Shown here: in pieces, positions 35,599 through 43,746 of the stretch
How the letters are laid out: every line of letters starts with the position of its first letter
Numbering within the stretch: the first letter of the stretch is position 1
Assembly: GCA_963737365.1 (NCBI GenBank)
Contig: CAVTSD010000007.1
Location: 1,054,001 to 1,118,000, forward strand
Direction of reading: 5' to 3'
From: Roseiarcus sp963737365
GTDB lineage: Bacteria; Pseudomonadota; Alphaproteobacteria; Rhizobiales; Beijerinckiaceae
Length of the DNA stretch: 64,000 nucleotides
Position numbers and translations under genes: made by a program
Notes under the pieces: generated by a model
What the model saw: only the letters and a program-made list of their open reading frames with translations
Database searches by the model: none
Told to the model about the DNA's origin: nothing

Positions 35599-35740
35599 GG
35601 CGTCTGAAGAACGCCCAACGGCTCGCAAGGACGATCTCGGTTCGAGCAGAATCCCGGTCCATCTTCTGGGCGCTGGGATTGCCACTCCTGCCCTGCCCTG
35701 ATATGCCCGCCACAATCTCCGAACAATTTCAGGAATGCCC

Positions 35741-37396
35741 ATGGCCGCGCGCCAGTTCATCTATCACATGCGGGGTCTCTCCAAGACCTATCCGGCCGGC
35801 AAGAAGGTTCTCGACAACGTCAACCTCTCTTTCTACCCGGACGCAAAAATCGGCGTGCTTGGCGTCAACGGCTCGGGCAAGTCGACGCTGATGCGCATCA
35901 TGGCGGGGCTCGATACCGAGTTCACCGGCGAAGGCTTCGTCGCCGAGGGCGCAAGGGTCGGCTACCTGTCACAGGAGCCTGACCTTGACCCCGCGCTCGA
36001 CGTCAAGGGCAACGCCATGCTCGGCGTGAAGGAGAAGCAGGCGATCCTCGATCGCTACAACGAACTCGCCATGAACTATTCCGACGAGACGGCGGACGAG
36101 ATGACGCAGCTCCAGGACGAGATCGAGGCCAAGGGCTTGTGGGATCTCGAGAGCCAGGTCGAACAGGCGATGGACGCGCTCGGCTGCCCGCCGGACGATG
36201 CCGACGTAACGAAGCTCTCCGGCGGCGAACGGCGCCGCGTCGCGCTCTGCCGACTCTTGCTCGAAAAGCCTGATCTGCTGCTGCTCGACGAGCCGACCAA
36301 CCATCTCGACGCCGAAACCGTCAACTGGCTCGAAGGCCATCTCCGAGCCTATCCGGGCGCGATCCTCATTGTCACCCACGACCGTTATTTCCTCGACAAC
36401 GTGACAAGCTGGATTCTCGAGCTCGATCGCGGCCGCGGCATCCCGTACGAAGGCAATTACTCGGCCTGGCTTGTCCAGAAGCAGAAGCGGCTTGAGCAGG
36501 AAGGCCGCGAGGACGCCGCGCGGCAGCGCGCGCTTGCCGAGGAAAGCGAGTGGATCGCCTCATCCCCGCGAGCGCGTCAGACCAAGTCCAAGGCGCGTAT
36601 CGCGGCTTATGACGAGCTCGTCAGGAAGAGCAACGAGAAAGCGCCGACGGCCGCGCAGATCGTCATCCCCGTGTCCGAGCGGCTCGGCCAGAACGTCGTC
36701 GACGTCGTCGATCTGAGCAAAGGCTATGGCGACCGGGTGCTGATCGACAAGCTCAGCTTCAAGCTGCCGCCCGGCGGCATCGTCGGCGTGATCGGCGCCA
36801 ACGGCGCCGGCAAGACGACATTCTTCCGCATGATCACCGGTCAGGAGAAGCCCGACGCGGGCTCGATCAAGATCGGCGAGAGCGTTCAGCTCGGCTACGT
36901 CGATCAATCGCGCGACGCGCTCGACGGCAAGAAAAACGTTTGGGAGGAAATCTCCGGCGGCTACGACATCATCACGCTGGGAAAACGCGAGATGAACAGC
37001 CGCGCCTATGTCGGCGCCTTCAACTTCAAGGGCGCGGACCAGCAGAAGAAGGTTGGTCAACTGTCGGGCGGCGAGCGCAATCGCGTGCATCTCGCCAAAA
37101 TGTTGAAGAGCGGCGCGAACCTCCTCCTGCTCGACGAGCCGACCAACGACCTCGACGTCGACACCTTGCGCGCGCTCGAAGAGGCGCTTCTCGACTTCGC
37201 CGGCTGCGCCGTCATCATCAGCCACGACCGCTTCTTCCTCGACCGCATCGCCACCCACATGCTGGCCTTCGAAGGCGACAGCCACGTCGAGTGGTTCGAG
37301 GGCAATTTCGCCGACTACGAGGAAGACAAAAAGCGCCGCCTCGGCATCGACAGCGTCATCCCGCACCGGCTGAAGTATAAAAAGTTTTCGAGGTGA
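35741..37396 (+). CDS. ettA: Energy-dependent translational throttle protein EttA (ABC-F)
   Basis: 551 residues from ATG 35741 (AGGA upstream); a start two codons earlier is possible. Two ABC domains: Walker A GVNGSGKSTLMRI and GANGAGKTTFF, signatures LSGGERRRVALCR and LSGGERNRVHLAK, Walker B LLLLDEPTNHLDAETV and LLLLDEPTNDLDVDTL. The linker between them carries the basic P-site tRNA interaction motif (RARQTKSKARIAAYDEL). There is no membrane segment. EttA binds the ribosomal E site and gates the first elongation steps according to ATP level. The N-terminus matches EttA (QFIYHMRGLSKTYPAG). Its 3' end is duplicated at 40836-41097. Confidence 0.95.
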   Translation: MAARQFIYHMRGLSKTYPAGKKVLDNVNLSFYPDAKIGVLGVNGSGKSTLMRIMAGLDTEFTGEGFVAEGARVGYLSQEPDLDPALDVKGNAMLGVKEKQAILDRYNELAMNYSDETADEMTQLQDEIEAKGLWDLESQVEQAMDALGCPPDDADVTKLSGGERRRVALCRLLLEKPDLLLLDEPTNHLDAETVNWLEGHLRAYPGAILIVTHDRYFLDNVTSWILELDRGRGIPYEGNYSAWLVQKQKRLEQEGREDAARQRALAEESEWIASSPRARQTKSKARIAAYDELVRKSNEKAPTAAQIVIPVSERLGQNVVDVVDLSKGYGDRVLIDKLSFKLPPGGIVGVIGANGAGKTTFFRMITGQEKPDAGSIKIGESVQLGYVDQSRDALDGKKNVWEEISGGYDIITLGKREMNSRAYVGAFNFKGADQQKKVGQLSGGERNRVHLAKMLKSGANLLLLDEPTNDLDVDTLRALEEALLDFAGCAVIISHDRFFLDRIATHMLAFEGDSHVEWFEGNFADYEEDKKRRLGIDSVIPHRLKYKKFSR

Positions 37397-37417
37397 GGCG
37401 CGGCGCGCTCGGGCGCC

Positions 37418-37729
37418 CTACCCCACCTTTTCGCTGAGCCATATCTTGATCAGCGACTGGTAGGGCACATCGCGCTTATGGGCGGCGATCTTGATCGCCT
37501 CCAAAAGGCTCACCGGGAGCCTGAGCGAGATCGCTGTCGTGCTCGGCTGAAGGTTGGGCAGGCGAACGCGCTTCGCTTGGCGCCGGTCGAGATCGGCCGC
37601 CGCATCCTCGCGCTCCCAATAAGCTTGCTGTTCGGCCTGGCTGGCGAAGGCGGCGCATATTTTACGCGCCTTGCGCCTCTGAGGGACGTCGCCCTCGACG
37701 GCGAGCCGCAAGCGTCCTAAGGTCGGCAT
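37418..37729 (-). CDS. CopG-type antitoxin (BrnA-like), no toxin visible
   Basis: 103 residues. The C-terminal half reads LQPSTTAISLRLPVSLLEAI followed by KIAAHKRDVPYQSLIKIWLS, the ribbon-helix-helix of the CopG_antitoxin/BrnA group, preceded by an acidic AFASQAEQQAYWEREDA segment that normally contacts the toxin. The usual BrnT-type toxin gene would be just upstream (37730-37880), where no such frame exists. A TAGAA-ACG-TTCTA inverted repeat at 37731-37743 abuts the ATG and could be an autoregulatory operator. This is an orphan antitoxin, perhaps left after loss of the toxin. Confidence 0.75.
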   Translation of the reverse strand: MPTLGRLRLAVEGDVPQRRKARKICAAFASQAEQQAYWEREDAAADLDRRQAKRVRLPNLQPSTTAISLRLPVSLLEAIKIAAHKRDVPYQSLIKIWLSEKVG

Positions 37730-37730
37730 T

Positions 37731-37743
37731 TAGAAACGTTCTA
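37731..37743. promoter_or_regulatory. Small inverted repeat before the antitoxin gene
   Basis: TAGAA and TTCTA with a 3-base centre, two bases from the ATG. RHH antitoxins bind such repeats to repress their own gene; this assignment is inference. Confidence 0.35.
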
Positions 37744-37883
37744 AGTCGAAAATGATAACCCCGAGCGAGCCCAAGGGCGACGGCGACGGTCTGAAAACGG
37801 GGGAAACGGTTCCAAGGAGGAAATATGTGTCACCTGTTCGCTAGGCCAATGCTCCAGACAGCTACGCATTCGAAACGCGCTCC

Positions 37884-38120
37884 ATGCGGCTGAACGGCCA
37901 AAGCACCAGCCTTCGTCTGGAAAAGGTGTTCTGGGACATCCTCGAGGATATCGCCGCGGCTGAGAGGATGACTGTGCCTCGTTTCATCTCTACGCTGCAC
38001 CAGGAGATCCTGCTCCTGCGAGGAGAAGTCCCCAATTTCACCTCCCACCTGCGCTGCATCTGCGTGACGGCTCGAACTTCAGCGGAGCCCGGCGGAAGAG
38101 CGCGCGCGGAGGCCGCTTGA
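37884..38120 (+). CDS. Ribbon-helix-helix protein (RHH_4-like)
   Basis: 78 residues from ATG 37884. The core STSLRLEKVFWDILEDIAAA then ERMTVPRFISTLHQEILL and NFTSHLRCICV matches the RHH_4 family (RLE..FW..L..IA...g.tv..li), single small DNA-binding proteins common in Alphaproteobacteria. The last 20 residues (SAEPGGRARAEAA) are low complexity. It is divergent from the orphan antitoxin gene and upstream of the glyoxalase gene. Its target is unknown. Confidence 0.78.
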   Translation: MRLNGQSTSLRLEKVFWDILEDIAAAERMTVPRFISTLHQEILLLRGEVPNFTSHLRCICVTARTSAEPGGRARAEAA

Positions 38121-38222
38121 AGCCAATCGTCGGCGTAGTAAGCCGATAACACCCGCCCGCTTCGACCTTCGCTAACGTCTTTGCTTCTCGTCGCCGCATG
38201 CGGCGACTGGCGTGGGTGAAGA

Positions 38223-38618
38223 GTGGCGAAAGCGATCCACACGATGATCCGCGTACTCGAAGAGGCGCGGTCGCTTGCCTTCTACAAAAAAGCTTTCGGG
38301 CTCGACATCGCCGACCGCATCGACTTCCCCGACTTTACGCTCGTCTATCTCTCAAATTCCCAGTCGGCGTACGAAGTCGAGCTCACGATAAACAAGGATC
38401 GCACCGAGCCTTACAATCTTGGCGACGGCTACGGCCATGTCGCGTTCGTGGTGGATGACCTCGACGCGGAGCATCGCCGTTTCGAGTCCGAGGGCCTCAA
38501 GCCGCGCAAGATCGTCGACTTCAACAACAACGGGAAGCCGGTCGGCCGCTTCTTTTTCGTCGAAGATCCGGACGGCTACAAGATCGAGGTGCTGCAGAAA
38601 CTCGGTCGCTTCCGGTAG
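38223..38618 (+). CDS. Lactoylglutathione lyase (glyoxalase I family)
   Basis: 131 residues from GTG 38223. The VOC fold shows HTMIRVLEEARSLAFYKKAF (metal His), a Glu in the YEVELTIN strand, the second metal His in GYGHVAFVVDDLDA, and a Glu in FVEDPDGYKIEVLQ. This matches glyoxalase I, which converts the methylglyoxal-glutathione hemithioacetal to S-lactoylglutathione. It is followed by the GMC dehydrogenase pair after 40 bases. A decayed relative lies at 42866-42984. Confidence 0.9.
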   Translation: MAKAIHTMIRVLEEARSLAFYKKAFGLDIADRIDFPDFTLVYLSNSQSAYEVELTINKDRTEPYNLGDGYGHVAFVVDDLDAEHRRFESEGLKPRKIVDFNNNGKPVGRFFFVEDPDGYKIEVLQKLGRFR

Positions 38619-38658
38619 CGCATACAAGAAATCGGACACAAAACAGGAGGAGACACCC

Positions 38659-39201
38659 ATGACGGCAACCGAAGCCACCCTCGCAAGGGGCCTCTCCAGA
38701 CGTGGATTCCTGCAACGATCCGCGAGCGGTTTCGCAGCCGCGATCGCGATCACGTCCACAGGCGCCCTGCTCAACGTTTCCGAAGCGTGGGCTCTGGACG
38801 TCAAGGGTCTGAAGCCCGAGACCATGAAGACCCTGATCCTCGTCGCGCGTGACATCTACCCGCACGACAAGGTCGCCGACCGCTTCTACGCGATCGCAAT
38901 GAAAGGCTACGACGACAAGGCCGCGGGCGATCCGGCAATGAAAGCAGAGATTGAGGGCTTCGTCGCCGCGCTCGACGGGGCTGCGGGCGAGGGAGGCTAT
39001 ATCGGTAGCCCCTGGGAGGCTGACCGAGTCGCGCTCCTCAAGAATCAAAGCGCAGACCCGATGTTCGAGACGATCCGTTCGGGCCTCGTCGTGTCGCTCT
39101 ACAACCAGAAAGAGATCTGGCCGATCTTTGGATACGAGGGCGAGTCTTTCTCCAAGGGTGGATACATCGAGCGCGGCTTCGACGACATCAGCTGGCTCTG
39201 A
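38659..39201 (+). CDS. Tat-exported small subunit of a GMC dehydrogenase (gluconate 2-dehydrogenase subunit 3 family)
   Basis: 180 residues from ATG 38659 with AGGAGGAG upstream. A twin-arginine signal, SRRGFLQRSASGF, precedes a hydrophobic stretch and a cleavage-like site near SEAWALDV. The rest (LILVARDIYPHDKVADRFYA, PMFETIRSGLVVSLYNQKEI) fits the gluconate 2-dehydrogenase subunit 3 family. Such subunits accompany FAD dehydrogenases through the Tat pathway, and the large subunit gene follows after 39 bases. In related operons a multiheme cytochrome c follows; here it is missing. Confidence 0.88.
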   Translation: MTATEATLARGLSRRGFLQRSASGFAAAIAITSTGALLNVSEAWALDVKGLKPETMKTLILVARDIYPHDKVADRFYAIAMKGYDDKAAGDPAMKAEIEGFVAALDGAAGEGGYIGSPWEADRVALLKNQSADPMFETIRSGLVVSLYNQKEIWPIFGYEGESFSKGGYIERGFDDISWL

Positions 39202-39240
39202 CACTCAAAACAAAAGCCCCATTCACGCGAGGAAACGGAC

Positions 39241-40809
39241 ATGGCAGCGAAATTCGATCAGAACGACGATAGCGTCGTCGTCATCGTAGGCTCGGGCGCG
39301 GGCGGCGGCACGCTTGGCAACGAGCTTGCCCAGAAGGGCGTCAAGGTCGTCGTGCTGGAAGCGGGGAAGCGCGTCGAATACGAGGATTTCATCAACGACG
39401 AATGGCCGAGCTTCACCCAGCTCGCATGGACGGACATGCGGACGACCTCCGGCAGCTGGCGGGTTCACAAGAACTTCCCCAACCTGCCAGCCTGGATCGT
39501 CAAGTCCGTCGGCGGAACAACGACCCATTGGGCAGGCGCCTCCCTCCGCTTCCAGGAGCACGAGTTCAAGGAGGCGTCGACCTACGGCCATGTTCCGGGC
39601 GCCAACCTTCTCGACTGGCCAATCACCCTCGCCGATCTTGAGCCCTATTACGCCAAGGCCGAGGACAAGATGCGCGTGACGCGCACGGGCGACCGACCTG
39701 GCTTGCCGGGCAGCAACAATTTCAAGGTCTTCGAGGCGGGCGCGAAGAAGCTTGGTTACAAAGAGGTCCACACCGGGCGGATGGCGATAAACTCCGTTCC
39801 CGGCGACGGCCGCGTCGCCTGCCACCAGACGGGCTTCTGCTTCCAGGGCTGCAAGTGGGGAGCGAAGTGGTCGACCCTCTACACCGAGATCCCTAAAGGC
39901 GAAGCGACCGGCAACATGGAGGTTCGCCCAGAGTTGCATGTCGCGCAGATCGAGCACGACGCTTCAGGCAAGGTGACCGGCGTCACCTATTTTGATGCGG
40001 ACGGCAAGCTTCAGAGACAGAAGGCGCGCATTGTCGCAGTCGCGGGCAACTCACTCGAAAGCCCGCGTCTCCTCCTCAACTCAGCCTCGTCGAAGTATCC
40101 GGACGGACTTGCAAATTCGTCGGGCCAGGTCGGCCGCAACTACATGCGCCACACGACAGGGTCGGTCTACGCCGTCTTTGAACAGCCGGTGCATATGTAT
40201 CGGGGCACGACGATGGCCGGCATCATGCGGGACGAAGCGCGAAATGACCCGAGCCGCGGCTTCGTCGGGGGCTACGAACTGGAGACGCTCTCGCTCGGCC
40301 TGCCCTTCATGGCCGCCTTCCTCGATCCCGGCGCCTGGGGCCGCGAGTTCACGACCGCGCTGGACGGCTATTCGAATATGGCGGGTATGTGGATCGTCGG
40401 CGAGGACATGCCCCAGGAAACCAACCGGATCACGCTCAGCGACCAGAAGGACAAATGGGGCCTGCCGGTCGTCGACGTGCATTTCGACGACCACCCGAAC
40501 GATATCGCGATGCGCAACCATGCCTTTGGGCAGGGCAAGGCGATGTATGAGGCGGTCGGCGCCACACGGACCTTCCCCACGCCGCCCTATCCGTCGACCC
40601 ACAACCTTGGCACCAACCGGATGAGCGCCAATGCGCGCGATGGCGTGGTGAACAGTCACGGCCAGACGCACGACATCAAGAACCTGTTCGTCTCGGACGG
40701 CAGTCAATTTACAACAGGCGGGGCCGAGAACCCCACGCTCACGATCGTGACGCTGGCGATCCGTCAGGCCGACTATATCGCCGACCAGATGAAGTCGAAC
40801 ACGATCTGA
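39241..40809 (+). CDS. GMC-family FAD-dependent oxidoreductase, large subunit
   Basis: 522 residues. The FAD dinucleotide motif is VVIVGSGAGGGTLGNELAQK at the N-terminus. The middle has GGTTTHWAGASLRF, typical of the gluconate/sorbitol/fructose dehydrogenase group. The C-terminal catalytic region holds HNLGTNRM and FVSDGSQFTTGGAENPTLTI, where the family places its His and Asn. It has no own signal and is probably exported with its Tat subunit. The likely reaction is oxidation of a sugar alcohol or sugar acid with electrons passed to a cytochrome. A remnant of ettA follows 26 bases after the stop. Confidence 0.9.
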   Translation: MAAKFDQNDDSVVVIVGSGAGGGTLGNELAQKGVKVVVLEAGKRVEYEDFINDEWPSFTQLAWTDMRTTSGSWRVHKNFPNLPAWIVKSVGGTTTHWAGASLRFQEHEFKEASTYGHVPGANLLDWPITLADLEPYYAKAEDKMRVTRTGDRPGLPGSNNFKVFEAGAKKLGYKEVHTGRMAINSVPGDGRVACHQTGFCFQGCKWGAKWSTLYTEIPKGEATGNMEVRPELHVAQIEHDASGKVTGVTYFDADGKLQRQKARIVAVAGNSLESPRLLLNSASSKYPDGLANSSGQVGRNYMRHTTGSVYAVFEQPVHMYRGTTMAGIMRDEARNDPSRGFVGGYELETLSLGLPFMAAFLDPGAWGREFTTALDGYSNMAGMWIVGEDMPQETNRITLSDQKDKWGLPVVDVHFDDHPNDIAMRNHAFGQGKAMYEAVGATRTFPTPPYPSTHNLGTNRMSANARDGVVNSHGQTHDIKNLFVSDGSQFTTGGAENPTLTIVTLAIRQADYIADQMKSNTI

Positions 40810-40835
40810 GACTGTACAGCCTGAAGTGGCGACTG

Positions 40836-41097
40836 CGCGGCTCGGAGCTTGCTCCTGCTCGACGAGCCGACCAACGACCTCGAGTTCGACACCTTGCGCG
40901 CGCTCGAAGAGGCGCTGCTCGACTGCGCCGTCATCATCAGCCATGACCGCTTCTTCCTGGACCGCATCGCCACTAACATGCTGGCCTTCGAAGGCGACAG
41001 CCAGCCATGTCGAGTGGTTTTCGGCGACTGCGAGGAAGACAAGAAACGCCACCGTGTCATCGACAGCGTCATCCCGCACAAGAAGTTTTCTCGCTGA
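40836..41097 (+). pseudogene. Truncated duplicate of the ettA 3' end
   Basis: This stretch closely repeats the final ~290 bases of ettA (37105-37396), in the same orientation. It encodes LLLLDEPTNDLEFDTLRALE, CAVIISHDRFFLDRIATNML and the same last residues KKFSR with small deletions (the FAG triplet, part of HVEWFEG, and RLKY). It lacks Walker A and most of the protein. It marks one side of a duplication or recombination that brackets the RHH, glyoxalase and GMC genes. Confidence 0.9.
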
Positions 41098-41163
41098 AAG
41101 GCAGACAATGTCGCGGCATTGGATAGAGGGCCGGTCCGACGTCGGGCGGACCGGCCCAACGCC

Positions 41164-42735
41164 TTACGGGTTGGATATGGTCGCGGTCGTCCCGTCCACC
41201 TTGGTCAGCGATACGCTGAACCTCTCGTTGTAAGTGTGGGCTCGATCCTCGAGGTAGCTGAGCGCGACAGCCTCGCCCAACTGGATTGAAGTATCGGTGT
41301 CGCTCCGCCAATGAATCCCACCATGGATTCCATGACCAAAGCTGATGTTATGAGCAAGCTTGTGCAGTTCGCCGTTGACGGTGAGTTGCGGTTCGCCGGC
41401 GGGGGCTGTGTACGCGGCTGTCGACGCGCCATTGCTGGACGGCACGAGCACGGCCGACCTCGGGAATTTGAAGTTTCCGTCGTAGAAGAACTTCAGCGCG
41501 GTGATGCAAGCCCCAGCAACTGCGCCATGCCCGGTAGGATACGCGGGGTGCGTAGGCGAGCCTTCCGGGAACGCCTGCGAAAGGAACCAGCTGTTGGCGT
41601 GCATCGAGTGACTCATTTTGACGGCTTGCGAATTGAGCACGGTGCCGCTCACCTGGGCTTGCGTCCCGCCCGCGCCTGAATTCATCAAGTGCACGATCGC
41701 GCCGCCGGATTCCGGGCGATGACGCAGATGAACCCACCACTTTTGATACCAGACGGCTTTGATCGCCTCCGCTGCTACGGCGGCGACAGTCGCCGCGATA
41801 TCGGGTTGACCGAATGTCGCGAAGCCGTTCTGCGTCTTGGAAGTCGCGTAGGGATTGCCGGGGTTGAGAGGCACGTTCAAGCTGCTCAGCACCAAGTAAG
41901 CGATGAAATACGCTTCATAGAGCACGTCGTCATGCGTATAGGCGGCGAGGCCTCGCCCGTTATGCAGAAACACAGGAGGCTCCGACGTCAAACTCTTTCC
42001 CGTCGGCTGGCCGTTTTGAACGGCCAAGAACTCCGTGGGATCAAGCATGAAGTCGACGCCAGCTTTGTTGGCCGCGTATTTCTGAACAATCTTCAGTGAT
42101 CCCAAACTCGTGCCCTGCAAGAGAAACTGCGAGACATATGGACCGATGGTCTCCCCGGCAAAGCCGCCGCCGGCAACGCCGCCACGGAACAAGAGATCAG
42201 GGGTCACCTTGTTCGCCGCGTTTCGCGGGCCGGCGTATTCGGGCAAAGCGGACAATTCAGCCGCGGCTTTCTGCGCGATCATGTTGCTGGAATAATCCGT
42301 GAACGCGACATCCCGAAGCAGAGAAGCCCAATAGAGTTCGACGAGTTCGGTCGCGTAAGCCTCGCTCGCCACCGCCGGCGCGGCGGGCACGCCGAACTGA
42401 CTTCCGTCCAAACATTGCAGATAGAAGGCCAAACCACCCTGCGGACCGTTGAGCGTACGGGGACCGCCCAGAATGATCTTCTCGAAGTCGTTCGGGTCAC
42501 CGCTGCTCAACGCGAGCTTGAAGGAGGCGTAGGCGGCGAGATCAACCAGGCCAATCCCTGATTGCAAAATGCCTTTGGTGTAGGTGCCGGATTTGTCGGC
42601 GTAGAGGGCTTCGTCACCGTTATCGATCTGAGCCGGCGCGGGCGTAAAATCGTCCGCCCCTGCGGCCAAGGTACGCAAAGCCAACGACCGTACGATCCGA
42701 TTACTTGTAGCAGGTGTCAATTGTGCATTAAGCAT
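41164..42735 (-). CDS. Vanadium-dependent haloperoxidase family protein
   Basis: 523 residues, no signal peptide. The PAP2-like vanadate site is recognisable: K332-x7-R340 (KWWVHLRHRP), the P(S/T)GH motif as YPTGHG with T401-G402-H403, and the last motif HGIHGGIHWRSDTD with H475. Compared with algal bromoperoxidases, the Arg expected six residues before the catalytic His (NI..GR...G.H) is replaced by H468 in NISFGHGIHGGIHW with one residue inserted. Members oxidise halides with H2O2, while some act as phosphatases. ATG 42735 has AGGAG upstream. A CRP-type palindrome lies 100 bases before the start. Confidence 0.85.
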   Translation of the reverse strand: MLNAQLTPATSNRIVRSLALRTLAAGADDFTPAPAQIDNGDEALYADKSGTYTKGILQSGIGLVDLAAYASFKLALSSGDPNDFEKIILGGPRTLNGPQGGLAFYLQCLDGSQFGVPAAPAVASEAYATELVELYWASLLRDVAFTDYSSNMIAQKAAAELSALPEYAGPRNAANKVTPDLLFRGGVAGGGFAGETIGPYVSQFLLQGTSLGSLKIVQKYAANKAGVDFMLDPTEFLAVQNGQPTGKSLTSEPPVFLHNGRGLAAYTHDDVLYEAYFIAYLVLSSLNVPLNPGNPYATSKTQNGFATFGQPDIAATVAAVAAEAIKAVWYQKWWVHLRHRPESGGAIVHLMNSGAGGTQAQVSGTVLNSQAVKMSHSMHANSWFLSQAFPEGSPTHPAYPTGHGAVAGACITALKFFYDGNFKFPRSAVLVPSSNGASTAAYTAPAGEPQLTVNGELHKLAHNISFGHGIHGGIHWRSDTDTSIQLGEAVALSYLEDRAHTYNERFSVSLTKVDGTTATISNP

Positions 42736-42834
42736 ATTGTTCTCCTGTAAAGACTAAAAATAATTTTTCTTACTGCAAAAATGCTCCGATCAATGCCGGA
42801 ACGCCCACACACTAACCGGCTGCGAAACAATGTG

Positions 42835-42850
42835 TGTGAGCTTGCTCACA
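42835..42850. promoter_or_regulatory. CRP/FNR-type palindrome upstream of the haloperoxidase
   Basis: TGTGAGCTTGCTCACA is an exact TGTGA-N6-TCACA palindrome, and the flanking bases extend the pairing to GTGTGAGC-TT-GCTCACAC. It lies 100 bases from the haloperoxidase ATG, a normal distance for a CRP-family activator site on that promoter. Confidence 0.7.
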
Positions 42851-42865
42851 CTTCGACCGGCGAGC

Positions 42866-42984
42866 TATTTCTGCGAGAAGGCTTTCGGATTCCGTATCGC
42901 CGACCGCTCAACTTCCCCAAGTAACGCTTCTATCTTTCGAACGCCGAGACGCCCCACGAACTCGAGCTTCTGATCAGGGAGCGG
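42866..42984 (+). pseudogene. Decayed glyoxalase I-like fragment
   Basis: Translation gives YFCEKAFGFRIADR, then after a one-base deletion NFPK-stop-RFYLSNAETPHELELLI. This aligns with FYKKAFGLDIADRIDFPDF and VYLSNSQSAYEVELTI of the glyoxalase at 38223. There is no start codon, one frameshift and one TAA. Identity is moderate, so it is a relative of, not a recent copy of, the intact gene. It fills part of the 402-base gap between the haloperoxidase and HAD genes; the rest of that gap (42736-43137) holds the palindrome and promoter only. Confidence 0.75.
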
Positions 42985-43137
42985 CTCATCGGGATCCGCT
43001 GTTCGTCTCATGTCGGCTACACTTGCTCGCCTAGGCCGGCTCCCCTAACACGACCCCATTTCTGTCCCGCTTGCGATCAACGCGACGGCGCGCCCATAAC
43101 TCGACCTCGTCTTCGAAGCCGCCGCAAGGAACTCCTG

Positions 43138-43737
43138 ATGATCGTTGTCTTTGACATCGGCAATGTTCTGGTGCGCTGGGATCGGCGCTACCTCTACCGC
43201 AAGGTTTTCGACGACGAGGCGCGGATGGAGCGCTTTCTCGCGACTGCGCTTACGATGGACTTTGTTTCACATACCGACGTCGCCAAGGACTTCGCCGCCG
43301 CGGTCGCAGAGCAAGCCGAACGCTACCCTGAATTCGCCAAGGAAATACGCATGTTCCACGAGCGCTGGATTGAAACGCTGGGCGAACAGATCAAGAAAAA
43401 TGTCGCGCTGCTGCGGCGATTGCGCGCGTCCGGCAAGCCGGTCTACGCGCTCAGCAATTTCGCCCACGAGACCTTCGCGCTCGCCGAGCGCAAGCACAAT
43501 TTCCTGAGCGAGTTCGACGACCGAGTGATCTCCGGCCATGTCGGCTTCGTCAAGCCGGACCCGCGCATCTACGAAGTTCTGTTCAAGCGCGCAGGACGGC
43601 GCCCGAGCGAGCTTATCTTCATTGATGACTCGGCTCCCAATGTGCGCGCTTCCGAGGCGCTCGGCATGCCGGCGATCCATTATGGCCCTGGCGTCAACTT
43701 GGAGAAAGAGCTCGTGGCCCGCGGGGCTTTGCCGTAA
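43138..43737 (+). CDS. HAD-superfamily hydrolase (YihX/HAD-IA type)
   Basis: 199 residues from ATG 43138 with AAGGA eight bases upstream. HAD motifs: MIVVFDIGNVLVRWD (motif I, D then N/I positions), YALSNFAHET (motif II, S), GFVKPDPRIYE (motif III, K) and LIFIDDSAPNV (motif IV, DD). Second Asp of motif I is replaced by Gly-Asn (DIGN), as in YihX-type sugar phosphatases. It likely dephosphorylates a sugar phosphate. It is convergent with the dehydrogenase gene downstream. Confidence 0.9.
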   Translation: MIVVFDIGNVLVRWDRRYLYRKVFDDEARMERFLATALTMDFVSHTDVAKDFAAAVAEQAERYPEFAKEIRMFHERWIETLGEQIKKNVALLRRLRASGKPVYALSNFAHETFALAERKHNFLSEFDDRVISGHVGFVKPDPRIYEVLFKRAGRRPSELIFIDDSAPNVRASEALGMPAIHYGPGVNLEKELVARGALP

Positions 43738-43746
43738 AAATTCCGG

